Assembly (NCBI GenBank): GCA_021846795.1
Contig: JAJZWG010000030.1
Coordinates: 1-7,934 of the forward strand
Source of the DNA: a bacterium
GTDB lineage: Bacteria > Patescibacteriota > Saccharimonadia > Saccharimonadales > UBA4665
Length of the DNA stretch: 7,934 bases
Direction: 5' to 3'
Shown here: in pieces, positions 1-5,290 of the stretch
Layout of the letters: the number at the start of each line of letters is the position of its first letter
How positions within the stretch are numbered: position 1 is the stretch's first letter
Position numbers and translations under genes: made by a program
Notes under the pieces: generated by a model
What the model was told of the DNA's origin: nothing
Database searches by the model: none
Seen by the model: the letters and a program-made list of their open reading frames with translations, nothing else

Positions 1-174
1 ACCTTATTGATTGATTATGATTTTCGAACTGATGGAGTTATAGATTTCGGCCCACCAAAAGAAATTAGATTTAGTTTAGAGTTTGCTTCGGCTATCATTC
101 AGCAAGCGGGTTTTAAAAAAATAAAAGCTAGTATATATAATCAAAATTATTACATTATTAAAGCCAGAGTTTAG
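1..174 (+). CDS. C-terminal end of a probable SAM-dependent methyltransferase (partial)
   Basis: An open frame runs from the first base to a TAG at 172-174 and gives the last 57 residues of a protein that begins outside the window. The tail contains a GPP-K-E-I-R-F-S segment (residues 17-25), then a helix ending in Q-x-A-G-F-K-K-I (35-41), and a final beta-strand-like segment rich in Tyr and Ile. A GPP/Arg/Ser turn, then a helix closing with 'aGF', then a strand, is the usual ending of class I (Rossmann-fold) SAM-dependent methyltransferases. The SAM-binding motif would lie upstream and cannot be seen, so the substrate is unknown. The 3' end overlaps the convergent gene at 158-559 by 17 bp. 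The coding call is fairly firm; the methyltransferase label is a family-pattern inference. Confidence 0.6.
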   Translation, partial: TLLIDYDFRTDGVIDFGPPKEIRFSLEFASAIIQQAGFKKIKASIYNQNYYIIKARV

Positions 175-559
175 CTTCTTTATCAATAATTTGTTTAGTT
201 TTTTTAGTAACTATTGAGAAATTTATATAAGGCCAAACACCATTAGTTAGATTAGGTGTTTCAGAGCTAATCATGATAATTTCATCATAATCTATGATTC
301 GACTAATAATTTTACCCACGAAATATATATTTTTTCGGTAATCGGAGCCAACTAGTAATTCATATTGAGCTTGATTTTGATAATGATTAAAATTAAGTAA
401 AAAGGCTTGATTAATTTTTTCTAGTTGAAATTCAATTTCATCGTCATTGTATTCGAAATCGTTAACAAAACTTTGATTAAGCCGAGATAACCATTTTTTA
501 CCAATATTGTTAATAAATTGGTTGGGTTTTTTATTATTGATAAATATTTTTTCGTTCAT
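158..559 (-). CDS. Hypothetical protein, 133 aa, second gene of a coupled pair
   Basis: I do not recognise this protein. It is soluble-looking, with no signal peptide or membrane segment, and very rich in Asn, Ile and Lys. The N-terminal half looks helical and amphipathic (about residues 20-60, with an acidic patch N-D-D-E-I-E near 38-43). The C-terminal half has strand-like hydrophobic stretches (YFVGKIISRII near 74-84 and a YINFSIV segment near 111-117). Its ATG at 559 overlaps the TGA of the upstream gene as ATGA, and there is no Shine-Dalgarno sequence, so translation probably depends on termination and re-initiation from the gene at 556-957. Equal length and coupling suggest the two products act together. 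The 3' end overlaps the methyltransferase gene tail by 17 bp in antisense. Confidence 0.75.
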   Translation of the reverse strand: MNEKIFINNKKPNQFINNIGKKWLSRLNQSFVNDFEYNDDEIEFQLEKINQAFLLNFNHYQNQAQYELLVGSDYRKNIYFVGKIISRIIDYDEIIMISSETPNLTNGVWPYINFSIVTKKTKQIIDKEAKLWL

Positions 560-957
560 TGGGTGTGATCTTTTAATTGAAAATGCTTAATTTTTTTAAC
601 TGAACTGTATATAAAATATAAATCTTTAAGATTAACCGAACCTTTATTTTGATTAATTAAGTGAGTTGATCCAGATTGTTCTATTAGACCTTCTAAATAA
701 AAATTTTTTTTAGTTTCAGGAAAATTTGCAATAAGATCTAATTTTTTTTGATTAATAATGTCTTCATAGAAAATGTAGATATTATTAATTAATCTAGAGG
801 GATCAAGTTGATTTTTTTGAATTTGATATAATTCAGATAAATTTATTTGACCTTGAGTGGGATAAAGTTTAATAAGTTGTTGTGAAAATCTATTAAGTAA
901 TAGGTTCTTAAACCAATAGGAAGGTGATTGATTGAATGTTGGTGATTTGTCTATCAT
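556..957 (-). CDS. Hypothetical protein, 133 aa, first gene of a coupled pair
   Basis: I do not recognise this protein. It has no signal peptide or membrane helix and looks cytoplasmic. The N-terminal third is helical with aromatic and basic residues (YWFKNLLLNRF, residues 14-24, then a Q-Q-L-I-K-L-Y segment). The middle carries an aromatic-acidic stretch (N-I-Y-I-F-Y-E-D, about 59-66), and the C-terminus is Lys-rich. The ATG at 957 is the only sensible start: it has no Shine-Dalgarno sequence and faces the divergent prenyl synthase gene across 49 bp. An AT-rich -10-like sequence lies about 18-20 nt upstream on this strand. The TGA stop overlaps the ATG of the next gene (ATGA), which is good evidence that both frames are real and that TGA is a stop in this genome. 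Confidence 0.75.
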   Translation of the reverse strand: MIDKSPTFNQSPSYWFKNLLLNRFSQQLIKLYPTQGQINLSELYQIQKNQLDPSRLINNIYIFYEDIINQKKLDLIANFPETKKNFYLEGLIEQSGSTHLINQNKGSVNLKDLYFIYSSVKKIKHFQLKDHTQ

Positions 958-964
958 GTCTTTG

Positions 965-992
965 TTGAGTTGTGTAAAATATATACTATAAT
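965..992 (+). promoter_or_regulatory. Promoter of the polyprenyl synthase gene
   Basis: TTGAGT (965-970) and a perfect TATAAT (987-992) are separated by 16 bp. The -10 box ends only 14 nt before the ATG at 1007, so transcription should begin about 7-8 nt before the start codon, leaving room for almost no leader and no Shine-Dalgarno site. The same 49-bp region must also hold the promoter of the divergent 133-aa gene pair. AT-rich -10-like sequence for that direction overlaps this box, so the two directions may compete. Confidence 0.65.
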
Positions 993-1006
993 GAAAAAAT
1001 TATTAA

Positions 1007-2056
1007 ATGTCTATCAATAAATCAAAAATTTTAGTTGAGATAAATCAAGCTTTAGACGATTATTTAAAATTACAAATTCATCTAGCTAGAAAAATCGATA
1101 ATAGCTATTCATTATTTTGGCAAGATATTCATAATTATGTCTTAGATGGAGGTAAAAGGACTAGATCTTATCTATTGATTTTAAGTTATTTATCGTTTGG
1201 GGGTCAACAATTACAAGATGTACTTGATATTGCATTATCTCAAGAAATTTTACATGCAGCTTTATTGATTCATGACGACATTATAGATCGGGATTTTATT
1301 CGACATTCTAAACTTAATTTAGCCGCTAATAAAATTGAGCAATATAAATTAAAAAATCCTGTGAATGCTTATCACTTAGGAAATTCAGCTGCGCTATTGG
1401 GTGGTGACTTATTATTATCAGGCAGTTATGATTTAATTTTAAATTGTGATTTGAATTCTGCTATAAAGATTCAATTATTAAAAACTTTACAAAAAGATAT
1501 ATTTTTAGTTGGAGGTGGTGAATTGATGGATATGGAAACTTTTTTTAAAAAATATAATCATCGACAAGCTTTGAAAATAATTGATTATAAAACGGCTATG
1601 TATAGTTTCTATTTTCCAATTAAATTGGCTAGTATTGTAGCTAAAAAAAATATTAATGAATCTTTATTAAAGAAAATTAGCCTTAATTTAGGTCGAATTT
1701 ATCAATTAATTGATGATTTAAATAATTTATTTTCAACTGAATTGATTATGGGTAAACCAGTCTTTAATGATATTCGTGATAATAAAAAAACTTATATTAT
1801 TTCACTAGTTTATCATGAGGTTAATCTTACTAATAAGAAATTCATTGATAGTTTAATGGGTCAAAATAAAATTAATCAAATTGATCAAAAAAGATTACAA
1901 AATCTAATTCTAAATTCATTGGCTTATCAAAGAGTTTTAGAATTAATTGATAATTTAAAGATTATTTCTTTGCAATTAATAAAAGATTTACCAGTCGATA
2001 ATTATTATCTCGAACAGTTTAATAGTTTAATTAATGATTTAAAGATTAGTTTTTAA
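1007..2056 (+). CDS. Polyprenyl diphosphate synthase (trans-type, probably long chain)
   Basis: Head-to-tail isoprenyl chain-elongating enzyme of the polyprenyl synthetase family, which condenses isopentenyl diphosphate onto an allylic diphosphate in the cytoplasm. The 349 residues are close to the usual family length. Visible motifs are GGKRTR (48-53), which binds isopentenyl diphosphate; the first Asp-rich motif DDIID followed by RDFIRH (90-100); a K-T pair (195-196); and the second Asp-rich region Q-L-I-DDLNN (233-240) followed by GKP (249-251). The second motif lacks its last Asp, ending in Asn. The residues four and five places before the first DDxxD are Leu and Ala rather than aromatic, which in this family goes with longer products, such as an undecaprenyl-like or quinone-type chain. 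That product is inference. The gene has its own promoter and a very short leader, with no Shine-Dalgarno sequence. Confidence 0.92.
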   Translation: MSINKSKILVEINQALDDYLKLQIHLARKIDNSYSLFWQDIHNYVLDGGKRTRSYLLILSYLSFGGQQLQDVLDIALSQEILHAALLIHDDIIDRDFIRHSKLNLAANKIEQYKLKNPVNAYHLGNSAALLGGDLLLSGSYDLILNCDLNSAIKIQLLKTLQKDIFLVGGGELMDMETFFKKYNHRQALKIIDYKTAMYSFYFPIKLASIVAKKNINESLLKKISLNLGRIYQLIDDLNNLFSTELIMGKPVFNDIRDNKKTYIISLVYHEVNLTNKKFIDSLMGQNKINQIDQKRLQNLILNSLAYQRVLELIDNLKIISLQLIKDLPVDNYYLEQFNSLINDLKISF

Positions 2057-2089
2057 TTAGTATATTTATTAATAAAATAACTAATTTTT
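2055..2089 (+). terminator. Weak AT-only terminator hairpin after the prenyl synthase gene
   Basis: AATTAGT (2055-2061) pairs with ACTAATT (2080-2086). Inside it TTTA/TAAA (2065-2068 with 2073-2076) can form a second stem around TTAA. A T-run covers 2085-2089. The hairpin starts within the stop codon of the gene, the right place for a Rho-independent terminator, but it has almost no G-C pairs and the T-run is only five bases, so it may be chance in AT-rich DNA. Confidence 0.4.
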
Positions 2090-2329
2090 CTATTATTCAT
2101 TTAGTTTAACAAAAATGTGAAGTTTTGTTTTGTAAGGGGCTATAAGTTAAAGTCTAATCCAGACATATTTTATTTTAAAAAAATAACAAATAAAAACATA
2201 ACTACTCGTGACAAACCTCCGTCTATAACTTTAAAAAATAGGTTGCCGGTTGAATGGCGTAAGGTGAGTCACACATAAATAGACTTCTCATATGAAGTTT
2301 GTTTTTTGCTCGTAGTAATGTTTATAAAG
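2057..2329. other. Gene-free flank of the decayed insert
   Basis: Apart from the terminator-like hairpin at its left end I see no gene here. All frames on both strands carry frequent stops. The longest open stretch is about 32 codons on the - strand (around 2173-2270), with no ATG at its head and no recognisable match. A small hairpin (ACTTC 2283-2287 with GAAGT 2294-2298, then a T-rich tail to 2307) lies just past the pseudogene. The 2200-2280 segment is visibly richer in G and C than the neighbouring genes, as is the pseudogene next to it. Confidence 0.5.
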
Positions 2330-2782
2330 CTAGAGGCTGAGTGGATAATTGTCCTTCGTTAGTAGCCAGTCTAGAGCGTTAATTTGCCGAATACCACTGT
2401 CAGTATACTCGCCACTATCCATTGTGATTATGTATTTCGGAAAATGATCCCTAATATTTTTGAGCGACTTGATTTCCCTTGTGCGTGTCTCTTCACCTAA
2501 TAGTGTCTCGACTACTTGATAATACTCTGTATTGCCGGCATGTGTTTGTACTACAAAGTCTATTTCAGTGTCATTATTTTTGCCTATAACTTTTACTCCT
2601 GTTTTTTTTAGCTCTTCTTGGAACATTGCGAAAATAGTTGATTTGCCACAACGGCGTACGCCGGCCGCAACTTTAATGACATTCTTGTCCTTAAATTGAC
2701 GTAAGATTTGTAAATATTGCTCGCGATGTATTATAGTTTTTACTACATCAATAAACCTATATTTGTAAAGAGTACTTTCCAA
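2330..2782 (-). pseudogene. Internally deleted ATPase of the AAA_14/DUF4143 family
   Basis: A 150-codon frame joins the two ends of a protein that is normally about 400 residues. Residues 19-64 match the family start: H-R-E-Q-Y-L, then K-D-K-N-V-I-K-V and the P-loop GVRRCGKST (41-49). Residues 65-141 match the family end: I-G-K-N-N-D-T-E-I-D-F-V (66-77), Y-Y-Q-V-V-E-T (87-93), H-F-P-K-Y-I-I-T-M-D (113-122) and I-N-A-L-D-W-L-L (134-141). Everything between is missing, including Walker B, the sensor residues and most of the DUF4143 core. The join near residue 64/65 keeps the frame. The only in-frame start candidate is a TTG at 2782, with a stop 12 bp upstream of it. Parts are close to 47% GC by eye, unlike the neighbours. 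I read it as a horizontally acquired, non-functional remnant; a short expressed product cannot be excluded. Confidence 0.75.
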
Positions 2783-2810
2783 ATAGGGTAATTATTATAA
2801 TTTTGGAAAG
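2775..2810. repeat. Perfect 9-bp inverted repeat framing TATAAT boxes
   Basis: CTTTCCAAA (2775-2783) and TTTGGAAAG (2802-2810) are exact reverse complements separated by 18 bp. The spacer contains TATAAT on the - strand (2799-2794) and, overlapping it, TATAAT on the + strand (2796-2801). The - strand box lies 11 nt before the TTG that opens the truncated ATPase frame, the same geometry as the promoters of intact genes here. It could be an operator around a promoter, a hairpin, or a relic of the insertion. Confidence 0.45.
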
Positions 2811-3285
2811 CGCTCTAGTTGTATTTTTCTGGTAAAAATTTGGTCGAAACATGAATATTAACTAATAAATTAATAACAATACGAACGTTTTGCATAGATG
2901 CTTATTGAGACGTTCTATTTACTTTCCATAGGGTTCAACCGTCAATATTCATTTGTGCCAAAATTTCTATCTTCTTAGGATACAATTGAGATCATATATT
3001 TAGGTTCGGATACATAGACGCCACTTCTTAGAATATAATTAAAGTTTTAGAAGGGGTGTGTATATGAATTTTTAGCAGTTAATTTTAATTTGGTTTCAGT
3101 TCATTAAATTGAGCATAATCGACATAGTGGTGATCATGTACTTATCATATTAAAAATAAGAAGTTTAAGTATAAATATATTGGAGGGCTATCGTGAACTA
3201 TACTATGACAAAATTACGAGGTAGTTTAAGTAGTAAATTTGCTAATTGATCATTGTATAGATAGATTAAAGTCGATATTTTTTGT
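2783..3285. other. Gene-poor stretch upstream of the peptidase gene
   Basis: I find no intact gene. On the - strand (about 2783-2990) a frame broken by several stops continues upstream of the truncated ATPase; one piece opens with ATG and runs 26 codons (about 2818-2898), without recognisable homology. TACTTTCCA followed by TAGGGT occurs twice (2773-2788 and 2920-2934), differing by a 2-bp gap. GAACGT (2883-2888) and ACGTTC (2910-2915) form a weak inverted repeat. Two Shine-Dalgarno-like runs (AGAAGGGG near 3049-3056 and GGAGGG at 3182-3187) precede very short + strand frames. Together this looks like decayed foreign DNA rather than a regulatory region. Confidence 0.45.
3193..3249 (+). CDS. 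Possible 18-codon small ORF with a strong ribosome site
   Basis: GGAGGG at 3182-3187 lies 5 nt before a GTG (3193) that opens 18 codons to a TGA at 3247-3249, with an internal Met at codon 5. This is the best Shine-Dalgarno match in the window, where other genes have none. The peptide is basic and polar (T-K-L-R-G-S-L-S-S-K), with no known match that I recognise. It ends 53 nt before the peptidase ATG. It could be a small peptide, or the 5' stub of a gene lost when the neighbouring insert decayed. Low confidence. Confidence 0.2.
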   Translation: MNYTMTKLRGSLSSKFAN

Positions 3286-3291
3286 TACAAT
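3283..3291 (+). promoter_or_regulatory. Extended -10 promoter of the dockerin peptidase operon
   Basis: TGT-TACAAT (3283-3291) is an extended -10 element, ending 11 nt before the ATG at 3303. No good -35 is seen at 16-18 bp; a TTAAAG at 3266-3271 is 14 bp away. An extended -10 can act without a -35. Transcription would start about 4-5 nt before the ATG, so the mRNA is predicted to be leaderless or nearly so, and no Shine-Dalgarno site is present. Confidence 0.55.
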
Positions 3292-3302
3292 GAATAGTAA
3301 AT

Positions 3303-5045
3303 ATGTATCGAAACTTAAAGCGTCATCATCTTGTATCCGGCTTATTAATTTTATGTTTAGTTTTTGGAAGTTTATTGGTAGTTAATAATAAATATCATTT
3401 ACATGGTCAAAAACTTTTACAACAATTTGGTCTAAGTCTTCGGCCAGTTGTTAATCATCCCTACAAAGCAGTTTGCAATAATTATAAAGCTGGTTATGGG
3501 CATTGTTTAGCTGAAATTGCTCTCAATATAGACGGTCATCCACTCAATGGTTTTCCGGCTACTAGTGGTGGTTATGGACCTGATCAGTTTCATACAGCTT
3601 ATAATTTACCTTGTACTCCAGGAGGTAATGTTGCTACAGTTTGTCAGACACCTCAAAATTTTGGTCCTCAAACAATTGCAATTGTTGATGCTGGTAATTT
3701 TTCATCTGGAATTAGTGGTTTAAATACATCATTGAATAACTATGATCAATATTTTGGTATAGCTCAATGTAACACTACTGATGGTTGTTTAGAAGTTGTT
3801 AATCAAACTGGTTCTAATAACCCAGCTAATTTACCGGCTGATGCTGGTTGGTCAGACGAAATAGCACTTGATCTTGAAACCGCTCATATGATTTGTCAAA
3901 CCTGTAAAATATTATTAGTAGAAGCTAATACAGCCAGTGTTGCTGATTTATCAGCCGCTAATTTAACAGCTTCAAGCTTTAATCCAGTTGCAATTTCTAA
4001 TAGTTGGGGAGCTAGCAGTGACTACCCGAGCTATGATGCTAATTTTCAATATAACAATATTGCTGATTTAGCTGCTACAGGAGATAGTGGTACGGTTTCG
4101 GTCGGAGCAGCTTGGCCAGCCGATATTCCTCAAGTGGTAGCTGTAGCTGGAACTACTCTTAATCTTAATTCTAATAATACTTATAATAGTGAGAGTGTTT
4201 GGATTGATAGTGGTGGTGGTTGTTCAAATTATTATTCGGCACCAAGTTGGCAAACGAGTTTAAGTGATTGGTCAACCAATGGTTGTGGACAATATCGATC
4301 TTTTGGGGATATTTCAGCCGATGCTAATCCTAATACCGGTGAAGCAGTTAATGTAGATGGTACTTGGTATTTAATTGGAGGTACGTCTTTGGCGACTCCA
4401 ATTATAGCTGGTATTTATGGATTATCTTCAGGTATAGCTAGTGCGAGTTCGCCACCAGTTCAAAACCTCTATCTTAATAATTCAGCCATTAATTTTCATA
4501 ATATTACTACTGGTAATGATTGTACTTCAGCTGGGCAATTACACTGCACGGCTACGATTGGTTTTAATACTCCAAGTGGTTTAGGTTCACCTAATGGTAT
4601 TGGTGGTTTCCAAACTTTACCACTTAATCCAACTAACTTAGTAGCTAATGACATTAATCAAAATTTAATTGATTTAACCTGGTCAATGCAAAGTACTACA
4701 GGTATTAGTGGATATTATGTTTATCAGAATGGAGTTAAAGTGGCTAATGTAACCACTGAAAGTTACGCTGCAACTGGTTTGACTCTCAACGATTATTATA
4801 ATTATTTTGTGGTAGCTTATAATAATAAGGGTGAATTATCTAGTCCATCAATGACAGTAACCGCTCGAGCAACTTATCCAGCTGATATTAATCAGAATGG
4901 ACATGTTGGTTTACTTGATTTAAGTTTGTTGTCAGCAAAATATGGACAGAGTGGTGCAAATTTAGGTCGAGCCGATATTAATCGTGATGGAGTTGTTAAT
5001 TTACTTGATTTAAGTATTTTAGCTCAAGAATATGGGGATAATTAA
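3303..5045 (+). CDS. Secreted sedolisin-type (S53) peptidase with Fn3 and type I dockerin
   Basis: Extracellular serine-carboxyl protease. A basic start and hydrophobic helix (11-27) form a signal peptide or anchor. A short Cys-containing segment (about 55-75) replaces a full-length prodomain. The S53 domain spans about 90-437: YGPDQFHTAYNLP (91-103), TIAIVDA (124-130), the catalytic pair Glu186 and Asp190 in E-I-A-L-D, the oxyanion Asp261 in ATGDSG, and Ser362 in GGTSLATP. All four key residues are present. The C-terminal Ca2+ region has Asn400 and Asn422 where the family normally has Asp. An Fn3 domain follows (about 441-522). The type I dockerin (526-580) has two Ca2+ loops: D528-x-N530-x-N532-G...D539 and D558-x-N560-x-D562-G...D569. 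The gene is visibly richer in GC than its neighbours. It is coupled to the next gene and converges on a cohesin-like gene, its likely partner. Confidence 0.9.
   Translation: MYRNLKRHHLVSGLLILCLVFGSLLVVNNKYHLHGQKLLQQFGLSLRPVVNHPYKAVCNNYKAGYGHCLAEIALNIDGHPLNGFPATSGGYGPDQFHTAYNLPCTPGGNVATVCQTPQNFGPQTIAIVDAGNFSSGISGLNTSLNNYDQYFGIAQCNTTDGCLEVVNQTGSNNPANLPADAGWSDEIALDLETAHMICQTCKILLVEANTASVADLSAANLTASSFNPVAISNSWGASSDYPSYDANFQYNNIADLAATGDSGTVSVGAAWPADIPQVVAVAGTTLNLNSNNTYNSESVWIDSGGGCSNYYSAPSWQTSLSDWSTNGCGQYRSFGDISADANPNTGEAVNVDGTWYLIGGTSLATPIIAGIYGLSSGIASASSPPVQNLYLNNSAINFHNITTGNDCTSAGQLHCTATIGFNTPSGLGSPNGIGGFQTLPLNPTNLVANDINQNLIDLTWSMQSTTGISGYYVYQNGVKVANVTTESYAATGLTLNDYYNYFVVAYNNKGELSSPSMTVTARATYPADINQNGHVGLLDLSLLSAKYGQSGANLGRADINRDGVVNLLDLSILAQEYGDN
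4884..5036 (+). repeat. Duplicated dockerin Ca2+-loop/helix units within the peptidase gene
   Basis: Two 21-codon units (4884-4946 and 4974-5036) encode the paired loop-helix segments of the dockerin. They share GATATTAATC at their starts and TTTACTTGATTTAAGT in the middle. Each encodes D-I-N-x-(N/D)-G-x-V-x-L-L-D-L-S and ends in K/E-Y-G. Loop positions 10 and 11, which set partner specificity in characterised type I dockerins, are Leu-Leu in both units. That near-symmetry is what is expected for a dockerin able to bind its cohesin in two orientations. Confidence 0.8.
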
Positions 5046-5290
5046 TGAAAAAAACTAAAAAAATTATTTATTTTAGTTTAATAGTTTTAATTATTATTTT
5101 AGCTATTGGTTGGTGGTTATATTTTAGTAAGTCTCAAAATAAACCGAAACCACTTTATGCGGGTAATTTAATCGTGCCAAGTCGTTGGCGTCAAAAAGCT
5201 TTAAAACTTGGTTATTATTGCCCTTCTTGGAATACTACTGCTGCTAGTCAAATTGAAGTTGGTTCTATTTGTTTAAAGATAAATCATTAG
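5045..5290 (+). CDS. Small single-pass membrane protein coupled to the peptidase gene
   Basis: I do not recognise a family. The 81 residues start with a Lys-rich tail (2-6), then one strong membrane helix (about 7-27, ending G-W-W-L-Y-F). About 54 residues follow that should lie outside the cell: a K-P-K-P hinge (33-36), S-R-W-R-Q-K-A-L-K-L-G-Y-Y (46-58), and two Cys (59 and 76) that could form a disulfide. Its ATG shares one base with the peptidase stop (TAATG at 5043-5047), and a GGGG run at 5034-5037 may assist initiation. Tight coupling implies roughly matched synthesis with the protease; a role in protease folding, inhibition or retention at the membrane is possible but unproven. Its last 26 bp overlap the convergent cohesin gene. 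Confidence 0.75.
   Translation: MKKTKKIIYFSLIVLIIILAIGWWLYFSKSQNKPKPLYAGNLIVPSRWRQKALKLGYYCPSWNTTAASQIEVGSICLKINH

Noticed and set aside
2283..2308. Hairpin ACTTC/GAAGT with a T-rich tail resembling a terminator
   Set aside because: The stem is only 5 bp and is about 230 bp past the nearest + strand gene, which has its own hairpin; nothing obvious for it to terminate.
2783..3000. Broken - strand frame upstream of the ATPase remnant, readable only through several stops, including a TGA between D-G and T-L-W-K-V
   Set aside because: I considered TGA recoding, but TGA acts as a genuine stop at the ATGA junction at 556-559 and the frame also has TAA and TAG. No known protein was recognised.
2999..3016. 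GGTTCGGATAC resembling a tRNA T-loop
   Set aside because: The flanking bases do not form the T stem and no acceptor or anticodon stem can be drawn. No tRNA was found elsewhere in the window.
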